13,426 nt of DNA from CBIHLX01 sp966210935 (GCA_966210935.1 CBIHLX010000020.1:1-13426), one strand, 5' to 3'; shown: positions 1 to 5,674, counted from the stretch's first letter. Notes: generated from the letters alone by a model not told the origin. Numbers and translations: made by a program.

Positions 1-1
1 A

Positions 2-379
2 CTCGCCCAAGCCAAGAAGTGGTATAGCGAGGTAGTCATGTATACGGTGATGCTCACAAAGGACGACCATGGCCCTGCCTGTCTGGACTATGGTGAGAAT
101 GCGAACGAGCATTACATGTGTAGTACCAGTACAGACTGTCCGTTGCGGTTTCTTGAGACGGCACTCACTTATCCGGCTACGGAATATGACTTTAGCGAAC
201 GGGTCTATGACGATGATCCGGCTCGCATGCGTGGGTTAATTATGCATAAACTCGACATAGGCAAAGCGTTTGATATTCTTGAAGAGAATTACGTGGGCGC
301 TAAAAAGCAGCAATACGACGACGCTCTATGGCAATATTTGGTCGAGGGTCCAAAAAAGGCAGAGTGGGGGATCCAATGA
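2..379 (+). CDS. Hypothetical protein, probably truncated at its 5' end by the window edge
   Basis: I do not recognise this protein. The frame ends at TGA 377-379 and stays open leftwards to base 2 with no stop, so the gene probably starts outside the window. If it starts inside, ATG 38 is possible: GAGG lies 5 nt upstream, giving 113 residues. The visible part is acidic and soluble-looking, rich in D, E and Y, with no membrane segment. It contains two Cys close together (the MCSTSTDC stretch), and its C-terminal half looks helical. There is no clear terminator between its stop and the tuf promoter 18 nt downstream. The open frame and protein-like composition make it likely real; its function is unknown. 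Confidence 0.6.
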   Translation, partial: LAQAKKWYSEVVMYTVMLTKDDHGPACLDYGENANEHYMCSTSTDCPLRFLETALTYPATEYDFSERVYDDDPARMRGLIMHKLDIGKAFDILEENYVGAKKQQYDDALWQYLVEGPKKAEWGIQ

Positions 380-396
380 TTGCTGATACCCGCCTC

Positions 397-425
397 TTTA
401 CTAACTGAGAAAACCCCTGTATAAT
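397..425 (+). promoter_or_regulatory. Predicted sigma70-type promoter of tuf
   Basis: A -35 box TTTACT (397-402, 4 of 6 to TTGACA), a 17-nt spacer and a perfect -10 box TATAAT (420-425) are present. The start of transcription would be near 432, giving a leader of about 64 nt before the tuf ATG. A second TATAAT at 468-473 has no matching -35 box and lies very close to the ribosome binding site, so it is less likely to be used. Confidence 0.75.
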
Positions 426-495
426 TAGCTTCATACGCCGGAAAGTCTTATAGGCTGCGCGCGAAAATATAATTAACGAGGAGAGAAAATCCCAC

Positions 496-1677
496 ATGGC
501 AGATTTCGATCGAACAAAGCCACACGTTAACGTTGGTACAATGGGCCACGTTGACCATGGTAAAACAACCCTAACGGCTGCAATTACTCACGTTCTTGCA
601 AAGCGCCTTCCAAGCGACGTCAACAAGCCTCGTAACTACGAAGACATCGACAACGCTCCTGAAGAAAAAGCACGTGGTATCACCATCGCTTCTTCACACC
701 AGGAATATGAATCAGCTGCTCGTCACTACGCGCACGTTGACATGCCAGGTCACGCCGACTACGTTAAGAACATGATCACCGGTGCTGCACAGGTTGATGG
801 TGCTATCCTCGTAGTTGCTGCGACTGACGGTCCACTTCCACAGACTCGTGAGCACGTTCTTCTTGCAAAGCAGGTTGGTGTGCCAAAGATCGTTGTCTTC
901 CTTAACAAGATGGACATCGCTGACCCAGAACTCGTTGAGCTCGTAGAGATGGACATCCGCGAACTGCTTGCTAAGAACGGTTTCGACGAAGACGCTCCTA
1001 TCATCAAGGGTTCTGCTGTTAAGGCCCTCGAAGGTGACGCTGCTTACGAAGACGCTATCATGGAGCTCGTTGACGCTCTTGACAGCTACGTTCCTGAGCC
1101 AACTCGCGACATGGACAAGCCATTCCTTATGCCAATCGAAGACGTTTTCTCAATCAAGGGTCGTGGTACTGTTGCTACCGGCCGTATTGAGCAGGGTATC
1201 GTTAAGCTTAACGACCCAGTTGAAATCGTTGGTGTTAAGGCTACTCAGAACTCAGTTGTTACTGGTATCGAAGCATTCAAGAAGAACCTCGACCAAGGTC
1301 AGGCTGGTGACAACGCTGGTCTTCTCCTCCGTGGTATCGAGCGTGAGCAGATCGAACGTGGCCAGGTTCTTGCTAAGCCAGGTTCAATCACTCCACACAC
1401 TGAATTCGACGCTGAAGTGTACATCCTTAAGAAGGAAGAAGGCGGTCGCCACACTCCATTCTCTAAGGGTTACAAGCCACAGTTCTACTTCCGTACTACT
1501 GACGTAACCGGTGAAGTTGAACTTCCAGCTGACAAGGAAATGGTCATGCCTGGTGACACTCTTACCTTCAAGGTTAAGCTCCTCGCTCCTATCGCTATGG
1601 AGCAGGGTCTAAACTTCGCTATCCGCGAAGGTGGCCGTACTGTTGGTGCAGGTGTTGTTACCGCTATCACCAAGTAA
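496..1677 (+). CDS. tuf: Translation elongation factor Tu (EF-Tu)
   Basis: GTPase that carries aminoacyl-tRNA to the ribosomal A site. All three domains are present at full length (393 residues; E. coli 394). The GTP-binding motifs are visible: G1 GHVDHGKT (17-24), G2 RGITI with Thr63, G3 DMPGH (82-86), G4 NKMD (137-140) and G5 around Ser173-Ala174. The C-terminal barrel ends in the family signature GGRTVGAGVV. The usual Cys of DCPGH and NKCD are both Met here, and the protein has no Cys at all. The start is fixed by homology; GAGGAG (478-483) lies 12 nt upstream, a rather long spacing. It has its own promoter and terminator. Codon choice is strongly biased (AAG, GTT, CGT), as expected for a very abundant protein. 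In the classical str operon tuf is followed by the S10 gene; here rpsJ lies 1.8 kb downstream, beyond an island of opposite-strand genes. Confidence 0.99.
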   Translation: MADFDRTKPHVNVGTMGHVDHGKTTLTAAITHVLAKRLPSDVNKPRNYEDIDNAPEEKARGITIASSHQEYESAARHYAHVDMPGHADYVKNMITGAAQVDGAILVVAATDGPLPQTREHVLLAKQVGVPKIVVFLNKMDIADPELVELVEMDIRELLAKNGFDEDAPIIKGSAVKALEGDAAYEDAIMELVDALDSYVPEPTRDMDKPFLMPIEDVFSIKGRGTVATGRIEQGIVKLNDPVEIVGVKATQNSVVTGIEAFKKNLDQGQAGDNAGLLLRGIEREQIERGQVLAKPGSITPHTEFDAEVYILKKEEGGRHTPFSKGYKPQFYFRTTDVTGEVELPADKEMVMPGDTLTFKVKLLAPIAMEQGLNFAIREGGRTVGAGVVTAITK

Positions 1678-1696
1678 TTAGATCTCTAGTTACACG

Positions 1697-1724
1697 AAAT
1701 ACCCCGAGCAATCGGGGTATTTTT
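1697..1724 (+). terminator. Intrinsic terminator of tuf
   Basis: Perfect stem ATACCCCGA (1699-1707) / TCGGGGTAT (1712-1720) with a 4-nt loop, followed by TTTT. Flanking A and T residues extend the pairing. It lies 20 nt after the tuf stop codon. Confidence 0.92.
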
Positions 1725-1733
1725 GTTGCTAGC

Positions 1734-1757
1734 AAAAAGCCCGGCATGAGCCGAGCT
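1734..1757 (-). terminator. Intrinsic terminator of the minus-strand gene 1770-2288
   Basis: Read on the minus strand: AGCTCGGC, loop TCAT, GCCGGGCT, then TTTT. There is one mismatch in the stem. It starts 12 nt after the stop codon of the minus-strand gene and stands back to back with the tuf terminator, so the two convergent units are insulated. Confidence 0.85.
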
Positions 1758-1769
1758 GATTGCGGTTGT

Positions 1770-2288
1770 TTATCGTTGCAGAACTGGTTGAGCGATACGT
1801 GAAGCAAATGATCCAAGCTTCCTTTGGAGGCCTCGCAGCCTAGGCTGTGCTTTGGTCTCGTAGAGATCCTTGGCATGCTTTGCCAGCTGGGTAGCCTGGG
1901 CTCCCAGCTTTTTGAAGCGTGACTTCTTCGGGTATACCTTTGTGGCGTAGAAATCCAGATACTCCTTATTGGTTTCTGGATCATAGCGACTGTCGACGCC
2001 AAGTACAATCTCGCTGTCAGATGTACTGGTCGCTCGGCGGTATCTCCGGTCGAGATTAAATAGCCGTTTGATATCAGTCGTATCGGCCCACTTGAGGTCC
2101 TCTAGGCCATCGGTTCGATTAAGGGCGGCGACGTCGGTACGTAGCATGCCTCGAATCGGCTCTTGGCCGAAGTATTCGAGGTCTTGGAAATAAGGCTCGG
2201 CTTTATTGTGAAGGTTATTTAATACTGTTATTACTTCGTCATCTAGCTCATGGTAACGATCTGCAACGGGTAGATCGTATCTTTCCAT
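1770..2288 (-). CDS. Hypothetical protein, 172 residues
   Basis: Not recognised. It is a hydrophilic, highly charged protein with no signal peptide or membrane segment. The N-terminal two thirds are acidic with many D and Y (for example YHELDDEV near the start). The C-terminal 60 residues become strongly basic (KVYPKKSRFKKLG onward) and look like an amphipathic helical tail that could bind nucleic acid or membrane; this is inference from composition only. ATG 2288 is the first Met, and an extended -10 promoter ends 10 nt upstream of it with no Shine-Dalgarno in between, so the mRNA is probably leaderless or nearly so. Promoter, full-length frame and terminator together make the gene convincing. 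It is the promoter-distal of three minus-strand genes separating tuf from rpsJ, each with its own signals. Confidence 0.82.
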   Translation of the reverse strand: MERYDLPVADRYHELDDEVITVLNNLHNKAEPYFQDLEYFGQEPIRGMLRTDVAALNRTDGLEDLKWADTTDIKRLFNLDRRYRRATSTSDSEIVLGVDSRYDPETNKEYLDFYATKVYPKKSRFKKLGAQATQLAKHAKDLYETKAQPRLRGLQRKLGSFASRIAQPVLQR

Positions 2289-2298
2289 ACGTTTATTT

Positions 2299-2307
2299 AT
2301 TATAACA
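2299..2307 (-). promoter_or_regulatory. Extended -10 promoter of gene 1770-2288
   Basis: On the minus strand TGTTATAAT is a perfect extended -10 (TGnTATAAT). No good -35 box is seen at 16-18 nt. The expected transcription start falls within about 5 nt of ATG 2288. Confidence 0.75.
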
Positions 2308-2359
2308 GATTTTCCTTCTGCAGACCAGCCAAAGTGCTTTTGGCTATTCTGTTAAAGGG

Positions 2360-2395
2360 GACAGAGAGGTGGCTGGCGGCGACCACCTCTCTGTC
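2360..2395. repeat. Perfect 13-bp inverted repeat, possible terminator of gene 2412-2705
   Basis: GACAGAGAGGTGG (2360-2372) and CCACCTCTCTGTC (2383-2395) pair perfectly around a 10-nt loop. The repeat begins 16 nt after the stop codon of the minus-strand gene 2412-2705, where a terminator would be expected. On the minus strand, however, it is followed by CCCTTTAAC rather than a clean T run. Parts of the same sequence recur at 2786-2834 on the other side of that gene. Confidence 0.7.
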
Positions 2396-2411
2396 TATAT
2401 GGATGGGGTGG

Positions 2412-2705
2412 TTACGGTGCTGGCCTGCGCTGAAATCGCACAAAGTACCGCGGAGACTCCAGGATGCTTTGCTCAACATGTACGGAGACTACGAGTGTAC
2501 TCGCATGCTCACGGCCAAACTCCTGACCTAGTCGGAACAGAAGCCGCTGGAGGCCACCGCCGGCAAGATGCCGGTGCTGCTTGCGACTCAGTTCGATGTC
2601 CGGCGCGGCGGGGTTGTCACGAAGTAGTTCGGCTGCAGCATTGTAGATGTGAGCCTCTAGGGGTTGGGTATTGATGGCAACGAGTAACTGGCTAACGCCC
2701 GTCAT
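2412..2705 (-). CDS. Hypothetical protein, 97 residues
   Basis: Not recognised. Small soluble protein; the first half looks helical (LEAHIYNAAAELLRDN), followed by a basic middle rich in R, H and Q and a stretch STLVVSVHV that could be a beta strand. There is no signal peptide or Cys. The start is ATG 2705, supported by AAGGA 9 nt upstream on the minus strand. A predicted extended -10 box lies about 130 nt upstream, so unlike its neighbours this gene would have a long 5' leader containing a hairpin. Repeats of the CCTCTCTGTC type lie on both sides. Its frame overlaps plus-strand frames without recognisable content, and the Shine-Dalgarno supports the minus strand. Confidence 0.7.
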   Translation of the reverse strand: MTGVSQLLVAINTQPLEAHIYNAAAELLRDNPAAPDIELSRKQHRHLAGGGLQRLLFRLGQEFGREHASTLVVSVHVEQSILESPRYFVRFQRRPAP

Positions 2706-2785
2706 GATTTCACGTCCTTCGTATTACAGCTTTTGATGGGCTAAAAAACATGTGAATGACTGGGTGTGGTGAGCTCCGGTGTACT

Positions 2786-2834
2786 GTCCTCTCTGTCGAT
2801 GGAAATGTATGTGACCACCTCTGTCGAAGTGGTC
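2786..2834. repeat. Copies of the flanking repeat, one forming a hairpin, in the leader of gene 2412-2705
   Basis: GTCCTCTCTGTC (2786-2797) and GACCACCTCTGTC (2813-2825) match the right arm of the inverted repeat at 2381-2395 (GACCACCTCTCTGTC) over 10 nt and, allowing a 2-nt gap, 13 nt. GACCAC (2813-2818) also pairs with GTGGTC (2829-2834), giving a small hairpin near the start of the predicted transcript. The 2706-2947 gap otherwise holds the promoter at 2843-2851 and the terminator at 2868-2904. Confidence 0.6.
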
Positions 2835-2842
2835 CTAAAGTA

Positions 2843-2851
2843 ACTATAGCA
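2843..2851 (-). promoter_or_regulatory. Extended -10 promoter of gene 2412-2705
   Basis: Minus strand TGCTATAGT matches TGnTATAAT at all but one position; no convincing -35 box. The same -10 sequence TATAGT is used by genes 5269-5601 and 5748-6152. The start of transcription would be near 2836, predicting a leader of about 130 nt. Confidence 0.55.
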
Positions 2852-2867
2852 TAGTATCCTAGTAAGC

Positions 2868-2904
2868 AAACACCCCGCTGACACCTAGAGGCGCCAATGG
2901 GGTG
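2868..2904 (-). terminator. Terminator of gene 2948-3241
   Basis: On the minus strand an outer stem CACCCC (2904-2899) / GGGGTG (2876-2871) encloses an inner stem GGCGCCT / AGGTGTC (2895-2889 with 2886-2880, two G-U pairs). TTTGCTT follows. It lies about 43 nt after the stop codon. Confidence 0.72.
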
Positions 2905-2947
2905 CTGCTCGATAGGTGGGCGGGGTAGGGTATGGAGGTGGGTGCGT

Positions 2948-3241
2948 CTAGGGGACGCTAAACCAATGAGTGTTACCGTCGGTAGAGATGAACTCTATCA
3001 GCGTTGGCTGCTCGTTGTATGCTGGGCCGTACTCGTGGGCGAGTGTGGCGGCAAGAGTGGTTTTGTCGGTGGTTGCTGGGTAGTCAACCGAAAACTCCGC
3101 CCCTCGTGTCACATTGGTTGTTCTGGCTACTTCGAGAGCTCGCTGTCCGATAGTACGAGCTTCCATGCGGTGCTCATCGGTTATGCGTGGCGTCGACGTC
3201 CGAATAGGCGCGTAGGGCCCGCTAGTCGATACCTTTCTCAT
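2948..3241 (-). CDS. Hypothetical protein, 97 residues
   Basis: Not recognised. Soluble, rich in Thr, with an N-terminal basic and Thr-rich region (MRKVSTSGPYAPIRTSTPR), a central helix-like part (MEARTIGQRALEVARTTN) and a C-terminal part with beta-like character ending HWFSVP. The start ATG 3241 has AAGGAG 11 nt upstream on the minus strand. Between them lies a three-codon frame ATG CGT CTA TGA, only 3 nt from the AAGGAG, whose stop overlaps the gene's ATG. A promoter with a 17-nt spacer and a terminator bracket the gene. It is transcribed away from rpsJ; the two promoters are divergent. Confidence 0.75.
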   Translation of the reverse strand: MRKVSTSGPYAPIRTSTPRITDEHRMEARTIGQRALEVARTTNVTRGAEFSVDYPATTDKTTLAATLAHEYGPAYNEQPTLIEFISTDGNTHWFSVP

Positions 3242-3292
3242 AGACGCATGTTCTCCTTAGGTTCAGGCGTAGGAAGTCTACGACAGATCAAT

Positions 3293-3321
3293 ATAGTACG
3301 GCTTTATGGAACAATCGTCAA
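3293..3321 (-). promoter_or_regulatory. Promoter of gene 2948-3241
   Basis: Minus strand: -35 TTGACG (3321-3316, 5 of 6), 17-nt spacer, -10 TACTAT (3298-3293, 4 of 6). The start of transcription would be near 3286, giving a leader of about 45 nt. Confidence 0.7.
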
Positions 3322-3349
3322 TCATAAGGGGTTTAACAGAGGTTCACTC

Positions 3350-3377
3350 TTGAATAAAACGTAAAAATATGTATAAT
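3350..3377 (+). promoter_or_regulatory. Promoter of rpsJ
   Basis: -35 TTGAAT (3350-3355, 4 of 6), 16-nt spacer, perfect -10 TATAAT (3372-3377). Both this -10 and that of tuf sit in the string TGTATAATTA. It is divergent from the promoter at 3293-3321; the predicted leader is about 93 nt. Confidence 0.78.
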
Positions 3378-3407
3378 TACATCTGTATTAACAATTTATT
3401 TCGACAA

Positions 3408-3442
3408 CTCGGCCAGACGTGAGCTATACGCCACGAATCGAG
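3408..3442 (+). other. Possible two-tier hairpin in the rpsJ leader
   Basis: CTCG (3408-3411) pairs with CGAG (3439-3442), enclosing CGTG (3418-3421) / CACG (3432-3435). The stems are short, so this is a weak candidate for a regulatory leader structure. The Shine-Dalgarno lies free about 20 nt downstream. Confidence 0.3.
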
Positions 3443-3476
3443 CAGAGGTTACGAAATAGCACATAAGGAGTAATTT

Positions 3477-3794
3477 ATGGCAGAGCAAGAAGGACTTCGT
3501 ATCCGTATTCGCCTTAAGGCTTACGATCACAAGGTGATCGACCAATCAGCAAAGCAAATCATCGACACAGCTATCCGCACCGGTGCGGCTATCGCTGGTC
3601 CAGTGCCACTTCCAACTCGTCGTAGCACATACACAGTTGTAAAGAGTCCGCACGTCTACAAGACTGGTGGTGAAGCATTCGAAATGCGCGTACATAAGCG
3701 CCTTATCGACATCACCAACGCAACTCCAAAGACTATCGACAGTCTGCAGAACCTCAGCCTTCCAGCTGGTGTTGACGCAGAAATCCGCATGTAA
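3477..3794 (+). CDS. rpsJ: 30S ribosomal protein S10 (uS10)
   Basis: Component of the small-subunit head; in other bacteria it also acts in transcription antitermination with NusB. The length is normal (105 residues; E. coli 103). Family hallmarks are seen: IRIRLKAYDH near the N-terminus, GPVPLPTRR in the middle, SPHVYKTGGEAFEMRVHKR and the C-terminal LPAGVDAEIRM. The start is fixed by AAGGAG 6 nt before ATG. S10 is normally the first gene of the operon rpsJ-rplC-rplD. Here it stands alone between its own promoter and a strong terminator, and rplC is 2.6 kb away, so S10 must be expressed independently of its usual partners. Confidence 0.99.
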   Translation: MAEQEGLRIRIRLKAYDHKVIDQSAKQIIDTAIRTGAAIAGPVPLPTRRSTYTVVKSPHVYKTGGEAFEMRVHKRLIDITNATPKTIDSLQNLSLPAGVDAEIRM

Positions 3795-3811
3795 TTAGTC
3801 GGACAACAAGG

Positions 3812-3837
3812 AACTCCCGCCACAGCGCGGGAGTTTT
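3812..3837 (+). terminator. Intrinsic terminator of rpsJ
   Basis: Perfect 9-bp stem AACTCCCGC (3812-3820) / GCGGGAGTT (3827-3835), 6-nt loop, run of T at 3834-3837. It lies 17 nt after the stop codon and shows that rpsJ is monocistronic. Confidence 0.93.
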
Positions 3838-3889
3838 AATTTGGGTGGACGCACCTCCCTGGGTGCATGTATTAGTGTGACGCATGACG

Positions 3890-3919
3890 TTGAGGAAACG
3901 CTTAAGTTTTTGATATACT
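3890..3919 (+). promoter_or_regulatory. Promoter of gene 3927-4259
   Basis: -35 TTGAGG (3890-3895), 18-nt spacer, extended -10 TGATATACT (3911-3919). Only 7 nt separate the -10 box from the ATG, so transcription would start at or within a base or two of the start codon. Confidence 0.78.
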
Positions 3920-3926
3920 GGTAGGA

Positions 3927-4259
3927 ATGTCTAACAAAACACAAAAACAACCAACAAAAAATGCTCACGCTCGTGCAGTAGCGGCTACCCGACGTAACTA
4001 TGAGCGTGTCTTCGAGTCTGATGGTACGTACTTTCTAAAGCTAGTGGTATTTACGCTGCTTGGTACGTTCTGGGTGCGTTTCGGTACGCCAGTTGAGTGG
4101 CTCGGAATGCCTATCGGCGCTCTTCCTGTTGGGTTGCTCGTGGGTCTGGTGTTAGTGCGTAAGTTTGAGAAGCATCAGTCTGATCGCAAGATATGGTACG
4201 CAATCCTCCTGGTTGTGACGATTGCGTGTACGTATGCTCCAACGGGCGTTGTACTTTAG
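3927..4259 (+). CDS. Small membrane protein with three predicted TM segments
   Basis: 110 residues, not assigned to a named family. The N-terminal 30 residues are basic and rich in K, Q, N and R, followed by hydrophobic segments at about 35-52, 60-77 and 89-109, with a charged loop RKFEKHQSDRK between the second and third. A positively charged N-terminus facing the cytoplasm is expected. The promoter -10 box ends 7 nt before the ATG and there is no usable Shine-Dalgarno (AGGA touches the ATG), so the mRNA is probably leaderless. The gene overlaps the convergent carboxypeptidase gene by 4 nt at their stop codons (TTAG/CTAA), with no terminator between them. Its only obvious contextual link is to another envelope protein. 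Confidence 0.88.
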   Translation: MSNKTQKQPTKNAHARAVAATRRNYERVFESDGTYFLKLVVFTLLGTFWVRFGTPVEWLGMPIGALPVGLLVGLVLVRKFEKHQSDRKIWYAILLVVTIACTYAPTGVVL

Positions 4260-5161
4260 CGCGGATAATCGCCGCCAGAGATGCCCCAATACTGCTCAAG
4301 GGTTTTGATACCCTTCTTTTGCATGTCTAGAGCAATCTGCGATCCGACGTAGCGGTAGTGCCAGGCTTCTGGGCTGTAGCCGGTTGTACCTTCGTGGCCA
4401 GCGTGGTAGCGCTGTATAAAGCCATATGAAGCGGCATTTTGCTGCAGCCAGGCGTAGTGTGGGGTGCCAGCAAAGCATTCAAGTGCACAGCCGCTTGTAC
4501 CTAGGTCAACCGCAAGGCCGGTTTGGTGCTCGCTGTAGCCTGGCCGTGCGCTCACTGTGTCGGCAGCTTCAGCGCTGCCATTGGTCGCGACCCAGCCATT
4601 GTAGGTGGTGATTTGGTTGGCGTATGAGCGGTAGCTGCTTGTGAGGGACATGGTGAGTCCTTGAGCGGCGGCTGCGGCTAACATATCGCGCAGATGTGGC
4701 GCAGCCTTCGCACTCACGAGATAGCCGTTTACGCTGACAAGATCGATAGGGGCAAAATCAAGCGGTGACAGGCAGTGAGTTTTATTGACGAGAATATCAA
4801 TATTGTTCGGATTACTATGACCATTTGTAGATAGCCGACATGATGACGCCGCTGGAGTGGCTGGCGTGGCAGTCGTAGCGGCCTTAGCTTGCTCGGCGGC
4901 TTTGGCTGCTGCAGCTTCTTCGGCTGCTGTGTCGGCAGCTTCTTTGGCGAGCCGTGCGTCTCGCTTGGTCTTTAGTTCCGGGAGAAGCTTGTCGGAGCGG
5001 GCATTTAGTTCGGCTATTTTGTTTGTGTTGGCTTCTATATCTCGATTGGCGGCAGAAGTCGTGAGGAAGAGGAGAGTAATACAAGCAATGAGAATAAAAG
5101 CCACGACACCTAGTGAGATGCGGTGTTTATATACCCATGAATGAGAAGTCCGCTTAATCAT
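4256..5161 (-). CDS. Membrane-anchored D-alanyl-D-alanine carboxypeptidase, VanY-type (peptidase family M15B)
   Basis: Zinc peptidase predicted to remove the terminal D-Ala from peptidoglycan stem peptides outside the cell membrane. 301 residues: short basic N-terminus, one TM anchor at about 15-35, an Ala/Glu/Lys-rich segment at about 38-105 that looks like a coiled-coil stalk, then the catalytic domain. The M15 motifs are complete: SSYRSY (175-180), SEHQTGLAVDLG (210-221, zinc ligands His212 and Asp219), and EAWHYR (265-270, catalytic Glu265 and zinc ligand His268). Four Cys in the external domain (108, 130, 225, 229) could form two disulfides; this is notable because the cytoplasmic translation proteins here have almost no Cys. 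The start ATG 5161 has no Shine-Dalgarno but has TATACT 7 nt upstream, so it is probably leaderless. Family and fold are clear; the exact bond cut (carboxypeptidase or dipeptidase) is inferred. Confidence 0.93.
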   Translation of the reverse strand: MIKRTSHSWVYKHRISLGVVAFILIACITLLFLTTSAANRDIEANTNKIAELNARSDKLLPELKTKRDARLAKEAADTAAEEAAAAKAAEQAKAATTATPATPAASSCRLSTNGHSNPNNIDILVNKTHCLSPLDFAPIDLVSVNGYLVSAKAAPHLRDMLAAAAAQGLTMSLTSSYRSYANQITTYNGWVATNGSAEAADTVSARPGYSEHQTGLAVDLGTSGCALECFAGTPHYAWLQQNAASYGFIQRYHAGHEGTTGYSPEAWHYRYVGSQIALDMQKKGIKTLEQYWGISGGDYPR

Positions 5162-5168
5162 TGCTACT

Positions 5169-5174
5169 AGTATA
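5169..5174 (-). promoter_or_regulatory. Predicted -10 box of the carboxypeptidase gene
   Basis: Minus strand TATACT, identical to the -10 of gene 3927-4259 and at the same 7-nt distance from the ATG. A TTGAAT lies 22 nt upstream, too far for a normal spacer, so the -35 element is unclear. Confidence 0.5.
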
Positions 5175-5200
5175 GGGGAATGAGGGCTAAAAGGGTATTC

Positions 5201-5262
5201 AAAAGAGCCCGTAACCTGCGGAACTCACCTGATGAATCCAGGGAGTTCCGCAGGGCGGGCTC
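5201..5262 (-). terminator. Two-storey intrinsic terminator of gene 5269-5601
   Basis: Outer stem GAGCCCG (5205-5211) / CGGGCTC (5256-5262) and inner 12-bp stem CCTGCGGAACTC (5215-5226) / GAGTTCCGCAGG (5243-5254), followed on the minus strand by TTTT (5204-5201). It is closely similar to the terminator at 5692-5749. Confidence 0.9.
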
Positions 5263-5268
5263 GTGATG

Positions 5269-5601
5269 TCAGTCACCGGAGCGGTGGAGCTGGCTGATGA
5301 CGTTGGCAAACTCTCGACTGCCATGCGCATGTTCGATTGCAACGACACGCTGGATGACTCCAGCCTCGTTGCGATCAACCGCCATTCTCCATTCGGTGCC
5401 TGTGGCATGCTCGCTTGTGCGAGTAGCTTCGGCCTCCGGAGGGAGGGCAAGTAGGAACTTGCGCCCTTCAAGCACTGTCGAATAAAAGTGCGTGTAGGGC
5501 GGCTTTGCTACCTCAACGGTGCCTTGGACGATTTCGTGACTACCACCTTGAATCAAGTCGGTAACCGTTTTCTCGTCAACACCTACTATAAAATTACTCA
5601 C
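5269..5601 (-). CDS. Hypothetical protein, 110 residues, GTG start
   Basis: Not recognised. Soluble protein with several short beta-like stretches (HEIVQGTVEVA, FYSTVLEGRKFLLALP), an acidic/threonine-rich middle and a C-terminal part with VIQRVVAIEH. No Cys, no membrane segment. The start is GTG 5601, supported by AAGGA 5 nt upstream on the minus strand. An ATG-TGA start-stop pair overlaps it (ATGTGA, 5603-5598). The upstream promoter (TCGACA, 17 nt, TATAGT) and the downstream two-storey terminator are near copies of those of the neighbouring gene 5748-6152, although I see no resemblance between the two proteins. The gene is very likely real and monocistronic. Confidence 0.83.
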   Translation of the reverse strand: MSNFIVGVDEKTVTDLIQGGSHEIVQGTVEVAKPPYTHFYSTVLEGRKFLLALPPEAEATRTSEHATGTEWRMAVDRNEAGVIQRVVAIEHAHGSREFANVISQLHRSGD

Positions 5602-5645
5602 ATTTATCCTTCGATCGGATTGTAGTACTGCAGCTGACGGGCATT

Positions 5646-5674
5646 ACTATAACAGAAAAACACATCTATGTCGA
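5646..5674 (-). promoter_or_regulatory. Promoter of gene 5269-5601
   Basis: Minus strand: -35 TCGACA (5674-5669, 5 of 6), 17-nt spacer ending in TGT, -10 TATAGT (5651-5646). The same boxes and spacer length occur at 6213-6241. The leader is about 38 nt. Confidence 0.82.

Noticed and set aside
468..473. Second TATAAT before tuf as an alternative promoter
   Set aside because: No -35 match at 16-18 nt, and the transcript would start close to the ribosome binding site; the promoter at 397-425 is far better.
300..497. Minus-strand frame of 65 codons over the tuf promoter
   Set aside because: Covers the tuf promoter and leader, no ribosome binding site or recognisable product.
968..1507. Plus-strand frame of 179 codons within tuf
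   Set aside because: Out-of-frame reading of EF-Tu; the Ser/Leu/Thr/Val-rich product reflects strongly biased codons of tuf. Similar long shadows inside rplB, rpsC and rplV were discarded for the same reason.
2334..2674. Two overlapping plus-strand frames opposite gene 2412-2705
   Set aside because: They run through the 13-bp inverted repeat and oppose a minus-strand gene with a Shine-Dalgarno; their R/A/C-rich products look like shadows.
2360..2834. Interpretation of the repeats as ends of an insertion sequence
   Set aside because: No transposase is encoded between them and no target duplication is apparent; kept as a repeat finding only.
2897..3364. Plus-strand open frame of 155 codons
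   Set aside because: It runs opposite the better-supported minus-strand gene 2948-3241, covers that gene's terminator and both divergent promoters, and has a low-complexity G/W/R-rich product without a Shine-Dalgarno.
5269..5271. Possibility of recoded TGA (Gly) as in some Patescibacteria
   Set aside because: TGA ends the genes at 379 and 5269 in sensible places, the latter just before its terminator, and no recognised protein needs an in-frame TGA.
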